From positions 11,860,751 through 11,924,750 of the forward strand of contig NC_135554.1 of NCBI RefSeq assembly GCF_964340395.1: DNA of 64,000 nt, read 5' to 3'. This DNA comes from Glandiceps talaboti (lineage: Eukaryota > Hemichordata > Enteropneusta > Spengelidae). This document shows, one piece after another, positions 15,001 to 29,600 of the stretch (position 1 is its first letter; the number at the start of each line of letters is the position of its first letter). Under the pieces are notes generated by a model, which saw nothing but the letters and a program-made list of their open reading frames with translations, searched no databases and was not told where the DNA came from. The position numbers and the translations under genes were made by a program.

Positions 15001-18000
15001 ACAGTTGAGACACTCTCATTACACTGTACTCAGTTTGCTGTTTGTAAGCTGACAACATTGTTCATAAATTGACTACAGTTGCAAAGATCACAATGCTAGT
15101 TTTATATTTAAACCAGTACACTTGATATTATTGCAATCTGGGAAAGCAGTGGAAGCATTTTAGTTGGGTGTTAAAGAGTTATAAAACATTCAGGCACTCA
15201 AAATAATTACTTGTTGCTTAATTTAGGGAGAACATTGCCATGTAAAGTTGAATGTAAATTTTATAGGTAAAAACAATTATACTGGAAACATAATGTATTT
15301 TTGTTGTTTCTCATTATAGTTGTACCATGTGGAGGACCTTTGTATGGACCTAGTGGGAACATATCGTCCCCTGCCTATCCTAATAACTACCCACATGGAA
15401 GTCATTGTCTATGGGATATCACAGTAGCTGATGACAAACTGATTAAGTTTACCTTTCATGTGTTTGATTTGGAGTCTGGCTATGATTACCTGTATATAGG
15501 TGATGGAACAATGGATGATGAGACAGCTCTTGTGGTAGGTGTTAACTGTGTCTTTGACACCTTGTGGTAGGTTTTAACTTTGTCATAGACAGCCCTTGTG
15601 GTAGGTGGTAACTTTGTGGTGGGTGCTAACTTTGTAGTTGGTTCTAATTAACTTTGTCTTAGATGGTCATTGTGGTAGGTGTTAACTTGATATGGATGCT
15701 GTAAACGATAGTGGCAAGTCATACAAATGGTTTACTTTAGTGTTATGAGTTGTATAAGTATAATCATTTGTTTCACGTAAGAAAATTAAAGCCCAACTAA
15801 AAGTCTTTGATTACTTATACTTTCCTCTCACATAGTTAAACTGCAGTGGCATACAAACCTAAATTTGAATTCATATTTTCTTGTAGTCTTTAGGGTTATG
15901 AAGTCATTTTATATGTATTCGTTGATAGGAATTGACAGGTGATGAACTGCCCAAGGAACAAATTATGGATACCCACAATGCATGGGTGCAATTCACCGCT
16001 GACCTCACAGTGTCTGGTCAAGGGTTCTATCTGACATATGAAGAGTATGAAGAAGGTAAGTGCCTGATTGTGTCTTGGTTGGGTTTAAATATATCATATA
16101 TATCACTGTATAAAGAATACATGTCCAATGCTACTGTGTAGAATACTACTAACAGTAAACATCAGTTTTTATCCAGACAATGTGAAAATCCTGGATCGTG
16201 AACCAGACTGGTTTAGGAGGGGTTTTAAGAAAGCAATTATAGACTTTACAGCCCTCAGTGAGCCGTGATGGGAGATGTTACCAACTTCAGAGAATTTGGG
16301 AAAATTGCCTGCAGTCACACATGCATTTTGACTTCAGAAAACATAAATCATAAAGCTATATAATAGTGGATACCTGGCGAAAGCTTTTAAATTAGTTAAT
16401 TGTAGTATTTCTTGGTGCAAAATGAAGATAAATTTCTGAACATAGAATGAAAAGTTGTCTGTAGAAAGAAAGTTTCATAGGGTGTTGATGCCCTTTTTGA
16501 ATTACTTTATCAGAATTACTGATAGCCAAACCATGTGGAGGAGCTTTCTTTACCAAACCAGATTCTAGACTTGTAATCCAGTCACCTAACTATCCATCCC
16601 GATACAACAACAATGAACGCTGTGTCTGGAATGTGACATCATCACCTGGTACCATCATGTGGGTTCGTTTCCGAGACTTTGTAACAGAGCCTGGTTATGA
16701 CTGGGTAGATGTTGGTAATGGTTTAGATGAAAGTGATCTATATACAAGAGAGAGACATCATTCTGGTTTTATTAGACCAATATCCTGGCTGTCATCAGGA
16801 GAAGAAATATGGATGACATTTACTACAGATGACTCTGTTAGGTTCCGTGGTTTCTTGATTTACATTGAGGAGAGGAATCAGAGTACGTTTTTATTTACAA
16901 AACTAGTTTTCATTAAGCATACATTCTATATTATTAATGATGTGTTACATTTATAATATTAGGTATAAGGCATAACAAGTCCTATATAGGCATTTTCATG
17001 ACTAACATTTCTCTACTGCTCTACACTAGATTTATGAGTGTACATAGTGTGTCTGATCTATACTATTTATACTGGTTGTTTGGTTCCTCAACTTCCAATG
17101 CTGATATAACCATTACCCTGAGTCATAGCTCAAAACATTTGTAATAAGTTTGATTTTCAGTAACTGAAATAATATATTGCTTCATATTCCAATAACATTA
17201 GACAACGTGTTATACAAGAAAAATTTAATTTCTGATGTAGCTAGGTTTTTAACAATATCAACTTAACATCTTTTAACAGCTGAGAGTAGTACACCAAAAC
17301 CACCAGAAGATATAACCACACAGCCTCCAGCCTTGACAACCGCTCTAACTACAGCAGAACTACCATCATCAACCACTCCTGGTGGTACCCTAACTACCAG
17401 CCTGACTACAATTAAACCATCTCCAACACCATACTGTGGTGGTGACATTGATGTACCTTCTGATGGTAGTATTGTAGTAGTATATTCACCAAATTATCCA
17501 TCTGATTATGACAATAATTTACTGTGTGAATGGACTGTGAGTGCCACTCCTGGTAGGAGAATAAGATTCCATGTGGTAGACTTCAAAACAGAAAAAAGGT
17601 TGGTGTGTGCATATTGGGTTAGAGAAGCCACACAGTGTGAGAGTTTGCTCATTAGAAACACACTTTCATTTGTTTACTGTAAACCTGGACACTTTTGCTG
17701 AAGACATATTTTCACTTATTTTGCTGGAAAATGAAAACTTGAAAATAAGTAGTGGCAAAATGCTTTCATGTGCATCAACACGGTGTACCAGGCTTGCAAA
17801 TTTGTAGAAACTAGTCTTTTGGGAACTTAGTTGCAGATTGTAAAATTGCAAAATTTTGTAGTGGTGGAAATAAGTACTAGGTTTACGTTGTACAGTATTT
17901 ACTAAAAGGCGTGAGAAATAGCAGTAAATACAAGGCTTTGTTTCAAATAAAGTAATCTTGAAAAATCTTTCTGACCATATAATAGTTTATGGATGGTGTC

Positions 18001-21000
18001 TGAAGTCTATAGACAAAAACACAGACAAGGAAGAAATCACATACATGCAAAGAATGTATTTTTTTGAGTTTGAATAAAAGGACAAGTCCTAGTCTGGTTA
18101 AAATTTCTGCTTTTTTTGAATCACAACGTTTCGACTGTGCACAGATAGTCTTTTTCAAGGACTATGAAAAACAGGAGAGCCGGTAGAGTGAATGTATTTT
18201 ATAAGTGATGAGGGATAAATAATCCAGTGAATTCCACTTGATTTTGTTTTACAGGTATGACTACCTCGATGTAGGTGATGGACATGACATGGAGAATGAA
18301 GTATCTGTCATTGATAGATTGACAGGAAATGAAAAAGAACAAAGTCATGTGTCAGCAACTGAAAGACTGTGGATGAGATTTGTAACAGATCACAGGAAGA
18401 CATACAGAGGATTTGAAATACATCTCAGTCAAGAGATTGGTAAGTTTATGAGTAGAAATGGTAATCCATGCATTATCTCTGGACAATCTAGTTTGCTATC
18501 TAATGAGGGTCTTGAGTAATTACCAAGTTTAAGATATAGTTGTATGGTGCAGTTAACATCAGACTTAATAATTATACAAAACAGTATATTCCAAAATATT
18601 TCTACACACAAAGACAAAACATCTTGGAAGAGAAACCCAAATTTTCACTGATATCACCTCACCATCATCAGGAGTGTATTACAATGGGCTGCTATAACAT
18701 GTCTTACAAGAGACACTATTACTGTCTCACATTGTAATACATGTATACCTCAGGTGATGCTGACTAGACGTTAGCGAAAATATGGGATCTATTCCAAGAA
18801 TGTTTTACTCAGAGTAGAAATTTTAATTTGTAACTATGAACCCAAAGTTCATGAGCATTCATTCCCACAGAATTATAATATTTACATTGTGTGAACTTGT
18901 TTTCACAGACTGTCTGAACCACAGTGTCATTATTCCAAGTGGTGGCAGTGTTGTCATATCATCACCAAATTATCCAGATGACTATGAGAACAGCCAATTC
19001 TGTGAATGGATTATATCAGCTGAGTCTGGAAGAAATATACGAGTTGATACCAATCATTTCAAGACAGGTAAGATGATAATAAAAACATTAAAATATGTGA
19101 TGCAATGTATGATCACATAATGTACTGATCAGCTTTCAACTTATGTCATTTGTGTGGTCGTCATTATCCAGCTACTATCAACTTGTCAGATTTTTACTTT
19201 ATTGAAAACGAAAAATCAGATTGCTTGATAGTTTCCATAAGATTATGAAACAAGGATAGTGTTTTTCCTCGATATTTTCAAGTCAACACACATGTTGTTT
19301 CAATGTAAGGAAGCATTGAGTGGTAATTTTGGTTGCAGTGGTATTTTGTATCTTTTTCAGTGGAACAGTAGGTCAAATTGATAAATCAATGTATTAATTT
19401 TATGTATCAAATTAAATAGAACTTCTTTTATGTGACTCTTTGTCCCTTTTTGACATCAAATTCAATTTCAGATTTTTTTAGACAATTCTTATTGTTTGTG
19501 CTTACAGAAAAGAATTATGACTGGGTAGACCTTGGTACTGGTGATAACTCCATGTTGTTAACATCTCGTATTGTACATGAATCTGGTAACAAGAAAACAC
19601 CTTATGAATTCCATACACCATCTGATGTAATCTGGTTAACATTGACTACAGATCATGATAAGACCTATGAAGGATTTGCAATGGTATTCTATGATGGTAA
19701 GTATTATAGTCAGTGTAGTTATACAGACTTGTCAAAGTTTCTGTCCGATACAAGGCACAATACAAACTGGATGGTTGATTGGTCTCAACAAAAGTCAGCC
19801 AAAAGAAAAGTAAGAGGAACAGGAAAGCTGGGCTTTGAAAATCTCAGCTCAAATAAAAGATATGAATATAGAAATGGAAGTTTGAAAAGTGGAATACAGT
19901 AGTTAGTGTTCAACTGTTAAAAGACTGGTCCTTCATTATTCAGGCCTTCAGGGTTCCATGTTCATATTTTTTTTATTCAAAAAGTCTCTCTGGTGTGTAC
20001 ATGCAAGTTCCCTGGTGTCTGGGGTTTAGTGTCTTCATCATTGCAAATTCTGTCGATGGCTATAACATTGGATCATTCTGTGAATATGCAATGCTGGTGA
20101 AGTGTGATGCTACAAGTCGACTCAGTCTGGTAGTTTACTCCATTCAGTTTGTTTGTTTGGTGGTTTTGTTGTTTGTTGTTGTGTTTGGGGGTGGGGGGGG
20201 GGGGTTAATAAGCATAATATAAAAAACACCCAACCATTTTCTTTTATTTGTCAAAAAAAATGTAAATTTTACAGGTTAGATAACTCTTGATAGAGCTTGT
20301 GTATACCCCATACTATTTCCTTACACAATTATTTCCCTGATACAGTACTAATCTAATCATTTTACATTCATTTCTTTTAGATGCATGCACAGAGACTGTC
20401 CTGACTGAGAGGTCAGGGGTCATCTATTCACCCAACTATGATAATGACTACCCACATAATCTAGACTGTGTTTGGTTAATTCAACAAAATGAAGGTGCAA
20501 CTATCCACGTAACAATTGTAGATCTTTATGTGGAGAAGAAATATGACAAGCTACTGGTTGGAGAGGGGTCAGATCCATACTCTGAGGACTATGTGGTAAG
20601 TTACTGGGTGGAGAAGGATCAGATCCATACTCTGAGGACTATGTGGTAAGTTACTGGTTGGAGAAGGATTAGATCCATACTCTGAGGACTATGTGGTAAG
20701 TTACTGGTTGGAGAAGGATTAGATCCATACTCTGAGGACTATATGGTAAGTTACTGGTAGGAGAAGGATCAGATCCCTACTCTGAGGACTATGTGGTAAG
20801 TTACTGGTAGGAGAAGGATCAGATCCCTACTCTGAGGACTATATGGTAAGTTACTGGTAGGAGAAGGATCAGATCCCTACTCTGAGGACTATGTGGTAAG
20901 TTACTGGTTGGAGAAGGATCAGATCCCTACTCTGAGAACTGTGTGGTAAGTTACTGGTAGGAGAAGGATCAGATCCATACTCTGAGGATTATGTGGTAAG

Positions 21001-24000
21001 TTACTGGTTGGAGAAGGATCAGATCCCTACTCTGAGAACTATGTGGTAAGTTACTGGTTGGAGAAGGATCAGATCCATACTCTGAGGACTATGTGGTAAG
21101 TTACTGGTAGGAGAAGGATCAGATCCATACTCTGAGGACTATGTGGTAAGTTACTGGTAGGAGAAGGATCAGATCCATACTCTGAGGACTATGTGGTAAG
21201 TTACTGGTAGGAGAAGGATCAGATCCCTACTCTGAGAACTATGTGGTAAGTTACTGGTAGGAGAAGGATCAGATCCATACTCTGAGGACTATGCATGCAC
21301 ACGCACTTGTACGCACACACACACACATAACCACACTTCAAAAATGAAATTATAGGAAAGTCACTTGGCAACAAATTTAAAGATTCTCAGAAAAATGGTA
21401 TTGAAATGAATGTATGGGTAGTGTAAAGCTACTATGTGGACTGTATAAAAGTAGACTTTTAGGGTATAAATTTAGGGTATGTGATTGCTCTATTGCAAGA
21501 AGTGAAATAAGACAGACTTTAATTAATGCAATGCTTTGATTTCTTGACAGGAATTCACAGATAAACATGATGGTGTTGAGTATCACAGTGAAACTCATCA
21601 AGTCTGGTTAAGATTTCTAACAGATTGGTCCAAGGCTAAAAGAGGATTTCATATCACCTATAACTCATATGATTGTAAGTATATAAAGGGGAATTCCACT
21701 CCAGGAAATAGATGTATTTCATAAACTGGGAGGTTCTGGTTCTGGCATGCCTGATATTACTGATCCTGACAAAGATTGTCTTTATCTGTACTTATAGGTC
21801 CCGATGGCTATGAGCCTGGTTATGATTACAATTGTTATAAATTCATAACTGATCCTGACAAAGATTGGGATGAAGCCAGAGAAGACTGTGAATCAACCAC
21901 TGATGCTGACTTGGTTATTATCAATAACCAAGATGAATTAGATTATGTGATGGAAGAAATGGAGAATAGAGCCCAATCTACTTTCTGGATTGGTAAGTTC
22001 TTAAAGGCTAAGTGAGGGATTAGTTGCTGTACTTAAAGTTAGATGTAACAAACACAAGTCTGAGGTTTAGAAATATTTGGTCCTTAATAAACGAATAATT
22101 CTGTGTTATCTTCATGATAGTGAATATGACACTGGTAATCCAGCTTTCAGTTCCCTAAGATAGACGCAAACTAAATCTACTGTTTTTCAATGTGGTAGAT
22201 GACACAAGTGGGTGATAGTATTTCCTCTGTTGTGTGATTCTAATCACCCTGTGATCAAGATGGTGTAAATATTGGAAGTCCCAAAACAGTACAGTCTAAG
22301 TTTATGTAACTTGTACTCCTTACTGAGGCTATTATTAAACGAACGTCCATTCAGAATCTTAGCGTAGTTGTATCAACATGTCGCGACAATAGATTTAGTT
22401 TGTGTCTAACTTTATAAAGTTTTTAACCGAAGCCCCAAATACCAGTGTAATAATTATGAAAGTTGCAAAAGTTGAAAACTTTGAATTTAATGTTTCATTC
22501 CCAATGTTAAGAAGACGTCTCAAATTGAAAGCCATGTATTGGACCTTGCTAATGAAAATTACTGCAAGGTTGGTAAAATATAGATACGGTAACTTTGGAC
22601 TGGTGAATAAATTAAAAATCAGTTTATTTAATGTCTGATATACAATATGACTAACTTTCAAAGACAGAAACAAACTGATAAAAACATTGCATGCATCTAC
22701 ATCTCAGACACTTGCTATTTTTGTATCAATGTATGTCACTTTAATAGTGTGAAGAGAAGACTTCTCAACACCTTCAAAGTCAGTTTTAATTTGTCCACCA
22801 CTGATGAAATGATGTCATGATCAGCAGCATTTCTGGACAACTGTTGCAAAAGTTGTAAGATTGTGTCCTCAATGACATGTATTTACATTTCCCTCACCCA
22901 GGTTACTATGACAAGGCTGTAGAAGGTCACTGGGTATGGATAGACTGTTCTGAATCTACTGAATGGCATAATCAAACCTGGTCACCAGGACAACCAGATG
23001 GAGGACGAGATGAGAACTGTGCTATTGTCAACAGTAATGCACAGTGGGAAGATAAAAACTGTGCTGAAAACCATCCCTATGTCTGTGAGATCTCACCCAA
23101 ACGTAAGTTTTATGTGTATCATTGAATAGCTAATTATAGTACACGTATGTAGCATTTATTATGATATTTGACGTGATACCATGAAACTCATCAAAAGTGG
23201 TCAACAACTTTGTATAGATACAAAATGTAGGCCTCCAGGTCTACACCCGTTGATGACAATGTCTACAGCATAATTATAGGTTGTTACTAACAGCCAAAAA
23301 TGTTCGTCAGCATGGTTGATCAAATGATTTACTTAGATTTTAATGTACAAGCAGTTGAAAGTTTTTAGCATTGAGCTTTTGATCTGTCTTGGTTGCTGAT
23401 CCTCATCATACCGCCACCTAGTGGTCAGCTGTAACTTTGGAATTTGTCATTCTGATGAGGATTGTCAACCAAGACAGATCATACCGCCACCTAGTGGTCA
23501 GCTGTAACTTTGGAATTTGTCATTCTGATGAGGATTGTCAACCAAGACAGATCATACCGCCACCTAGTGGTCAGCTGTAACTTTGGAATTTATCATTCTG
23601 ATGAGGATTGTCAACCAAGACAGATCATACTGCCACCTAGTGGTTAGCTGTAACTACGGACTTTGTCATTCTGATGAGGATCATCGACCAAGACAGATCA
23701 AAAGCTCAATGCTAAAAACTTTCAACTGCAATGTGCGTTATAACCTTTGTAAATCAGGTTGTTACTGGTTTTATATTTTGATGTCTGTAATAACAGCTAT
23801 TGATTTAATTAGATATCATAAAATGTTTGACTGTGAATTTGATTAAAGTGCATCCATCAGGAAAGTATGTATCATCTATAGGTTGATGGAAGTGAAGAGA
23901 ATAGACAAATTTAAAAGTATACTATTAGACAAATTCTGTTCCCAGATTTTGGAGAATTGCACACCCAGTAGCCAGACTATCTCTGTCATCTTTCCTAACA

Positions 24001-26557
24001 TTAGAATATGACCCATTCCTGTGAAGAATTTTAGCCAACTGTAAACTATACACATTTTTTCCCCACAGCATTTGATGACCAGAATGTGAAGTCTGTGTAT
24101 GGTTCAGCCCTTTCACCACACAGTATTGATGTCTCTTGGATTATCAATGACTTCTATTGTGATGTCATCGGCTACAAAGTTCAATATCACCAGCTGGACT
24201 ACAGAGGTGGTGTACATGTTATTGACATAGAGGGCGCTCTGTCAGATTACACCATCATTGAAGATTTAGAGTCATCAACTTGGTATGCAATCTATGTAGC
24301 AGCTGTGACCCATAGAGGAACTCTGGATTATGTAGCAGGGGATCCTGTACTCACTCATGAAGGTGAGGGACTTGGTATAAGAACAGACAGCATAATTTGA
24401 TTGATATATAATATTAAGTAATTTTTTTATTATATAAGTATTTGGAATTCAAGTGTGGTAAGCCTTCTTAGCTGAGAGAATAAGATAACTGAGTAATCCG
24501 AAGAAGAAAAAAGCAATTCATACAAATATCACCTTCCAGACAAATTCACAGTAAGCATGAAAGATCCAGTTGTTTATGCTTAATATGTAATATGCTTGAA
24601 CCTGCCCAGATAGCACCTGGAGGAAAAAAGCATATTCCATATTTAAATCTCCAATGAATAGAAGTTTAACTATAAGTTTTGAATTTCTATGAATTGCATG
24701 TATAGTGTAACAGATAATATAAATCTCATGTTTTGATTTCTTTTAGTTGTGAAGCCACCAGCACCAGAACCAGAGGAACCAGAGAAACCATGTGGTGGTG
24801 AATATCTGGCCAAGAATGGAACTGTACTACGTATTACATCACCAGAATACCCAGATAACTATGCCAATAATGAGGTAAAGTAGTCAACTGTCTGAGATGT
24901 TGGTTTATCTTTCGTTTAAGCTAATCATGTCTACAAGCAAGCACTCTACCTCAGATAGGAAATTTTGATAACTAGATTTATCTTGTCCTTGTAAATGAGG
25001 GTAATGAAGTCATTAGTGTACAAGGTGATCATTAGCGGATTTGCTTTCAATAAACAATATTCCACCTTTATTATTTGCAATCTGTATGTTGTAAAATATA
25101 TTATTGATACACGATTAATTTGTAACCTTATACACACAGTACTGTGAATGGCAGATAAGTGCTACATACCCAGGTAGTACCTTACTTGTACATCTACGAG
25201 ACCTTGCTACAGAGAGATGGTATGATTGGTTAGATATTGGCGAAGGTCATGACCTCAGTAACCTGACAACCAGAGTTCACCATATTTCTGGACGAATCAG
25301 ACCCTGGTTCTTCTGGTCTTCTGATTCTGATAAACTGTGGATAAGTTTCTATACTGACTTTGATACAACATTTAGAGGATTCGTGCTGGATATAGAGGAG
25401 ATTGTAGCAGGTTAGTTTATTCCCCAGTATAAATTCCCATCTTGTCTTACATTGCATTTGCAAATTTTATTGGTAACCTTCTGGACAGGATCAGGTAAAC
25501 TGAATCTTTGTTATCCTATTAGAATGATATAAAATACAGGATTTAATGTACTGTTTTAAAGTGGCCATATGGATGAGGATTGGGTATTTATTTTTGATTT
25601 TTAATTTATAATTTAGATTTATTTTTATTTTTATCATGGCTTCCTACTTGAAAAAGCAATATGAAACATATGCAATGGCTTGTTTGTAACTCAGTCAATT
25701 GGAAAACAATTAATAAATGTGTAAAATTTTTGTTATTGTACATACACTGACAAACTTTTTACACATTTTTTTTAGCTTTTTGCAATGTATATACATGTAG
25801 TTACAAACACAGACTTAGTCGATGTTATTTCACATTGATTTTCTAAGTAGGAAGCAATGATAAAATTTGTTTTATAAATTAAAAATCCAAATTAAACAAG
25901 CGAATCCCCATCCATATGGCCACTTTAATTTTATTAAGCACAAATTTAGAGAGAAAAATTTCATAAGTTTTTGTTGTCTTTATTATTGTTACAGTAGTAA
26001 TAAATTGTTCATGGGTAAAAAATAGTTTTTTCAAATTTTCATCTTTTTTGTAGAAGAGGAGTCTCCAACAGAGAAGCCTGTACCAACTGAGCCACCACCA
26101 CCAGAACCAACACCACCTGTGTATGAAGAGTGTGGTGGTAATGTCATTATACCAGCTGATGGATATGTAGATATTACTTCACCATATTATCCAGATAACT
26201 ATGACAACAGCCGATACTGTCTGTGGTTGGTTGAAACTACCAGCAGTCTACGAATCAATGTCAGTTTTGTTGACTTTCAAACAGAGTATTGTCATGATTG
26301 GTTAGAAATTGGTAACACCCATAGTTACGAGGACCTGACAACCAGTGCTTTGAGAGTGTCTGGTGATATACCTGATAATCAAGATCAGTTCAGCTCTAAC
26401 AATGATAAGATATGGATTACTTTCACATCAGACTATTCCATTACAAAAAAGGGTTTCCACTTGATCCTTTCTGAGATTCCAGAAGGTGAGCATAACTATT
26501 TCTGTTGACATTTGAAAATCTTCTGAACATAGTATATACATATACGTGTGTGCATGT

Positions 26558-26618
<61 letters not shown>

Positions 26619-29600
26619 ATTTATATAGATGACACAATATCAAGCAAGATACACAGGAGCCGTTACACAGTGTTTCACGCTGTTGGAATCATCAGACAAT
26701 GGCTACATATAGTATATACTATATATCATGCACTGCTTACTCCAGCATAGACATTTTACATATACTGAGTTTATATATAATAATATGAATATAATTATAT
26801 TTAATATACCACTCATGTAAGTTTCTATGGCATCAGTATTTTAGACATGAATTAGATCTAGCCATACAAGTCTGTTAATATCCAAATAGACTAGTGATTT
26901 TGTTTCTATTTGTCTTTTAAAAGTGAATAGCTGTGATTTATGTCAGACTGAGCATCTGCTTTAAAGAGACACTGCTGACAGTGCTTTCAGTATAGTGTAA
27001 CACAACACTGAAGTCTTATAAAGTGAAGGTTTTTTATTGCATTTATCTTACAGTTGTGATTTTTGTTTTTGAATATTGATAATTGTAAACTTATTGGGAT
27101 TAATCTTAGACTAACATATTTCCTATTTTGAATAGTGGTGTATAATATTTTATATTTTACTCATTTTATTCTTTTCACAGAAGATGAAGTATGTGGTGGT
27201 GATATCGTGATCGATTTAGATAGAAGTAACTCAGAGACTATCTTGTCACCAAACTATCCTGACAATTATGACAATAGTGCATTCTGTAAATGGACAGTGC
27301 AAGTAGTGTCATCAACTCAAAAACATATCTACATTGCAATGAACAGTTTTGATATAGAACAGAACTTTGATTGGTTGGATATCGGTTCAGGAAGTGAATC
27401 ATCTCTCCTGTTCAGACTGACTGGATCTGATGTGACTGGGTCATATGCAACTAAAGATGACTCTTTATGGGTTATATTTACAAGTGATAACAGTAACACA
27501 GCTACAGGTTTTAATATCACTTTCTATGCAGGTAAGGGCAATTTTGAAATGCTTTGATTTTTTAAAGTATTTTGTGAGTCGCAGATCAACTTTGTCATCT
27601 TGTACCACATTTCATCAATATGAAAGTTAGTGCTGTAAGCTTGTAGTAAGACCTTGGATTTAAACTAATGGAATTGCCAAATATCTGCGTGATGAGTATC
27701 TCAGTCTGAGCAAAGCCTTTGTGCAAGTGCCATCAGTGGCAACTCTTGGTCACATGTATTTTGAGTGAGCAAGTTAGCCCAAAGATCGGGGGGGGGGGGG
27801 GGGGGGGACCAGTGTATCCAGATAAAAGCTGCTTTGTCACTTTAGTACAGTCAAACTGAATGACACTCTTCTTCCTGACAGTGTGCCAAATTTGAATAAA
27901 ACTCTGAGCTGGCTCACATCCCTTGACCACAATGGCAAGAGGCCAATGGTTTAATCACCCAGCCACTGACAACCCTTGATTCCAGCCTTATACTTGTGGA
28001 TGTCACTGTTTTGTTGCTTATCCTGTAATAATAATAACAACATTTAATGTTTTGTTAACAGTTGATCCATGTGGTGGTAGTATTAGTGGTCCTGCTGGTA
28101 ATATCTCTTCACCAATCTATCCTATGACCTACCCTCATAACAGTGACTGTAGATGGGACATCACAGTGGAGTCTTCAAAACTTATTAAATTTACATTCCA
28201 TGTCTTTGACTTGGAAGACAACTATGATTACCTTTACATTGGAGATCAACTTTCATCTGATCTAGTACCACTGGTGGTTAGTATTATTTCTACACAAGTA
28301 AAGCCTGTTGAATACGAATATTAAAAAGTCTTAATAGCAAATTTGCAGAAAGTATGTCTTTGACTGTTAAATTCAACAAATATATGTGACACTTGAAAAG
28401 GAAACCCCCAAAAAGTAATGAAACTTACAATTTACTTGATACTTTATTCATCCGTTACAGCCACTTTATGTTCTAGCATGTATTGTGTATGGTTTCTATC
28501 ACTTAGAGCACATCATGAAATGCTTGGACAGAGAACTAAAAGTTTTTTTTGTTGTCAAATTGTGTAGGAGTTGACTGGATCTGAACTGCCTAAAGATCAG
28601 ATTATTGACACTGACAATGCATGGTTACATTTGACTTCTGACCTCACAGTGGATGGACAAGGTTTCTATCTCACCTATGAACAGTATGAAGAAGGTAAGA
28701 AGAAACGTTTGATTAAATACAAATCCAGTGTATATAGAGGTGGTTTGGGAAGGGGGTGGGTGGGGGATGATGTACAAATGTTTGGTAGGGAGCATGTTAT
28801 AAAAGTAATATACCTTGAGAAATGGTTGAAGATTTTACCTATTTTTAGAATTTACCACCATAAAGGAAAATGCTGCAAATTTACCAAATTTCTACTCAGG
28901 CAAAACTCTGTTAAAAAGAATTTTATGAAGAATGAAGATACAGAAACAAAGTTCTGTTAAGAAAGAAAACATAAAATAATAATGTTCCTCTCATCAATAT
29001 TTTCCATAATTTTATACTTCTTTTAAAAAGGTATAAAGTTATGAGTACTTCCTAGATATGAAGTTAAACAGCTGTTGTAAGGTATACAATGTATGTGAGA
29101 AACAATATCAAACACAACTCACTAGATTTTATAAGATGATGAGTCTGTCATGGATAATTCACCTTCTTGCTGTCGTGATTTTCCATTGTATATTAGACCG
29201 TGTATAAGTTCAGTCTTCACTTGAACTCATACCCAATTTGTTTGATGTCGTGAAATGAGATGCACTTAATGAGTTATCTAATGAATTGTAAAAATGTGAT
29301 TTGTAATACACTATTTCACTGGTAGTCATCTCTGTTTTGCTTTATCAGAATTACTAATAGCCAAACCATGTGGAGGAGCTTTCTTTACCAAACCAGATTC
29401 TAGACTTGTAATCCAGTCACCTAACTATCCATCCCGATACAACAACAATGAACGCTGTGTCTGGAATGTGACATCATCACCTGGTACCATCATGTGGGTT
29501 CGTTTCCGAGACTTTGTAACAGAGCCTGGTTATGACTGGGTAGATGTTGGTAATGGTTTAGATGAAAGTGATCTATCTACAAGAGAGAGACATCATTCTG

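Larger units (their letters stand above)
11559..24362 (+). repeat. Super-repeat module 2: CUB1-8, CTLD, FN3
   Basis: Sixteen exons, 3,768 coding bases, 1,256 residues. The CUB5 to CUB7 exons are almost identical to those of module 3. Two of the donor-duplicating arrays lie here (after CUB4a and CUB8a). Its CTLD is the only one with a full QPD sugar-site motif. Confidence 0.9.

Noticed and set aside
17263-17448. Minus-strand ORF opposite the CUB6 hinge, repeated at 30126-30398
   Set aside because: It is the shadow of the Pro/Thr-coding exon and is duplicated only because the exon is.
20552-21293. A CRISPR-like regular repeat array
   Set aside because: The unit is continuous with no unique spacers, derives from the adjacent exon, and the setting is an animal gene.
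26428-26750. Long ORFs on both strands across the CA repeat
   Set aside because: Low-complexity HTHT and CVCV translations of a microsatellite.
28695-28960. Continuation of the module 3 CUB4b frame past its end
   Set aside because: It reads through a GTAAGA donor at the position conserved in all modules; the extra residues have no match.
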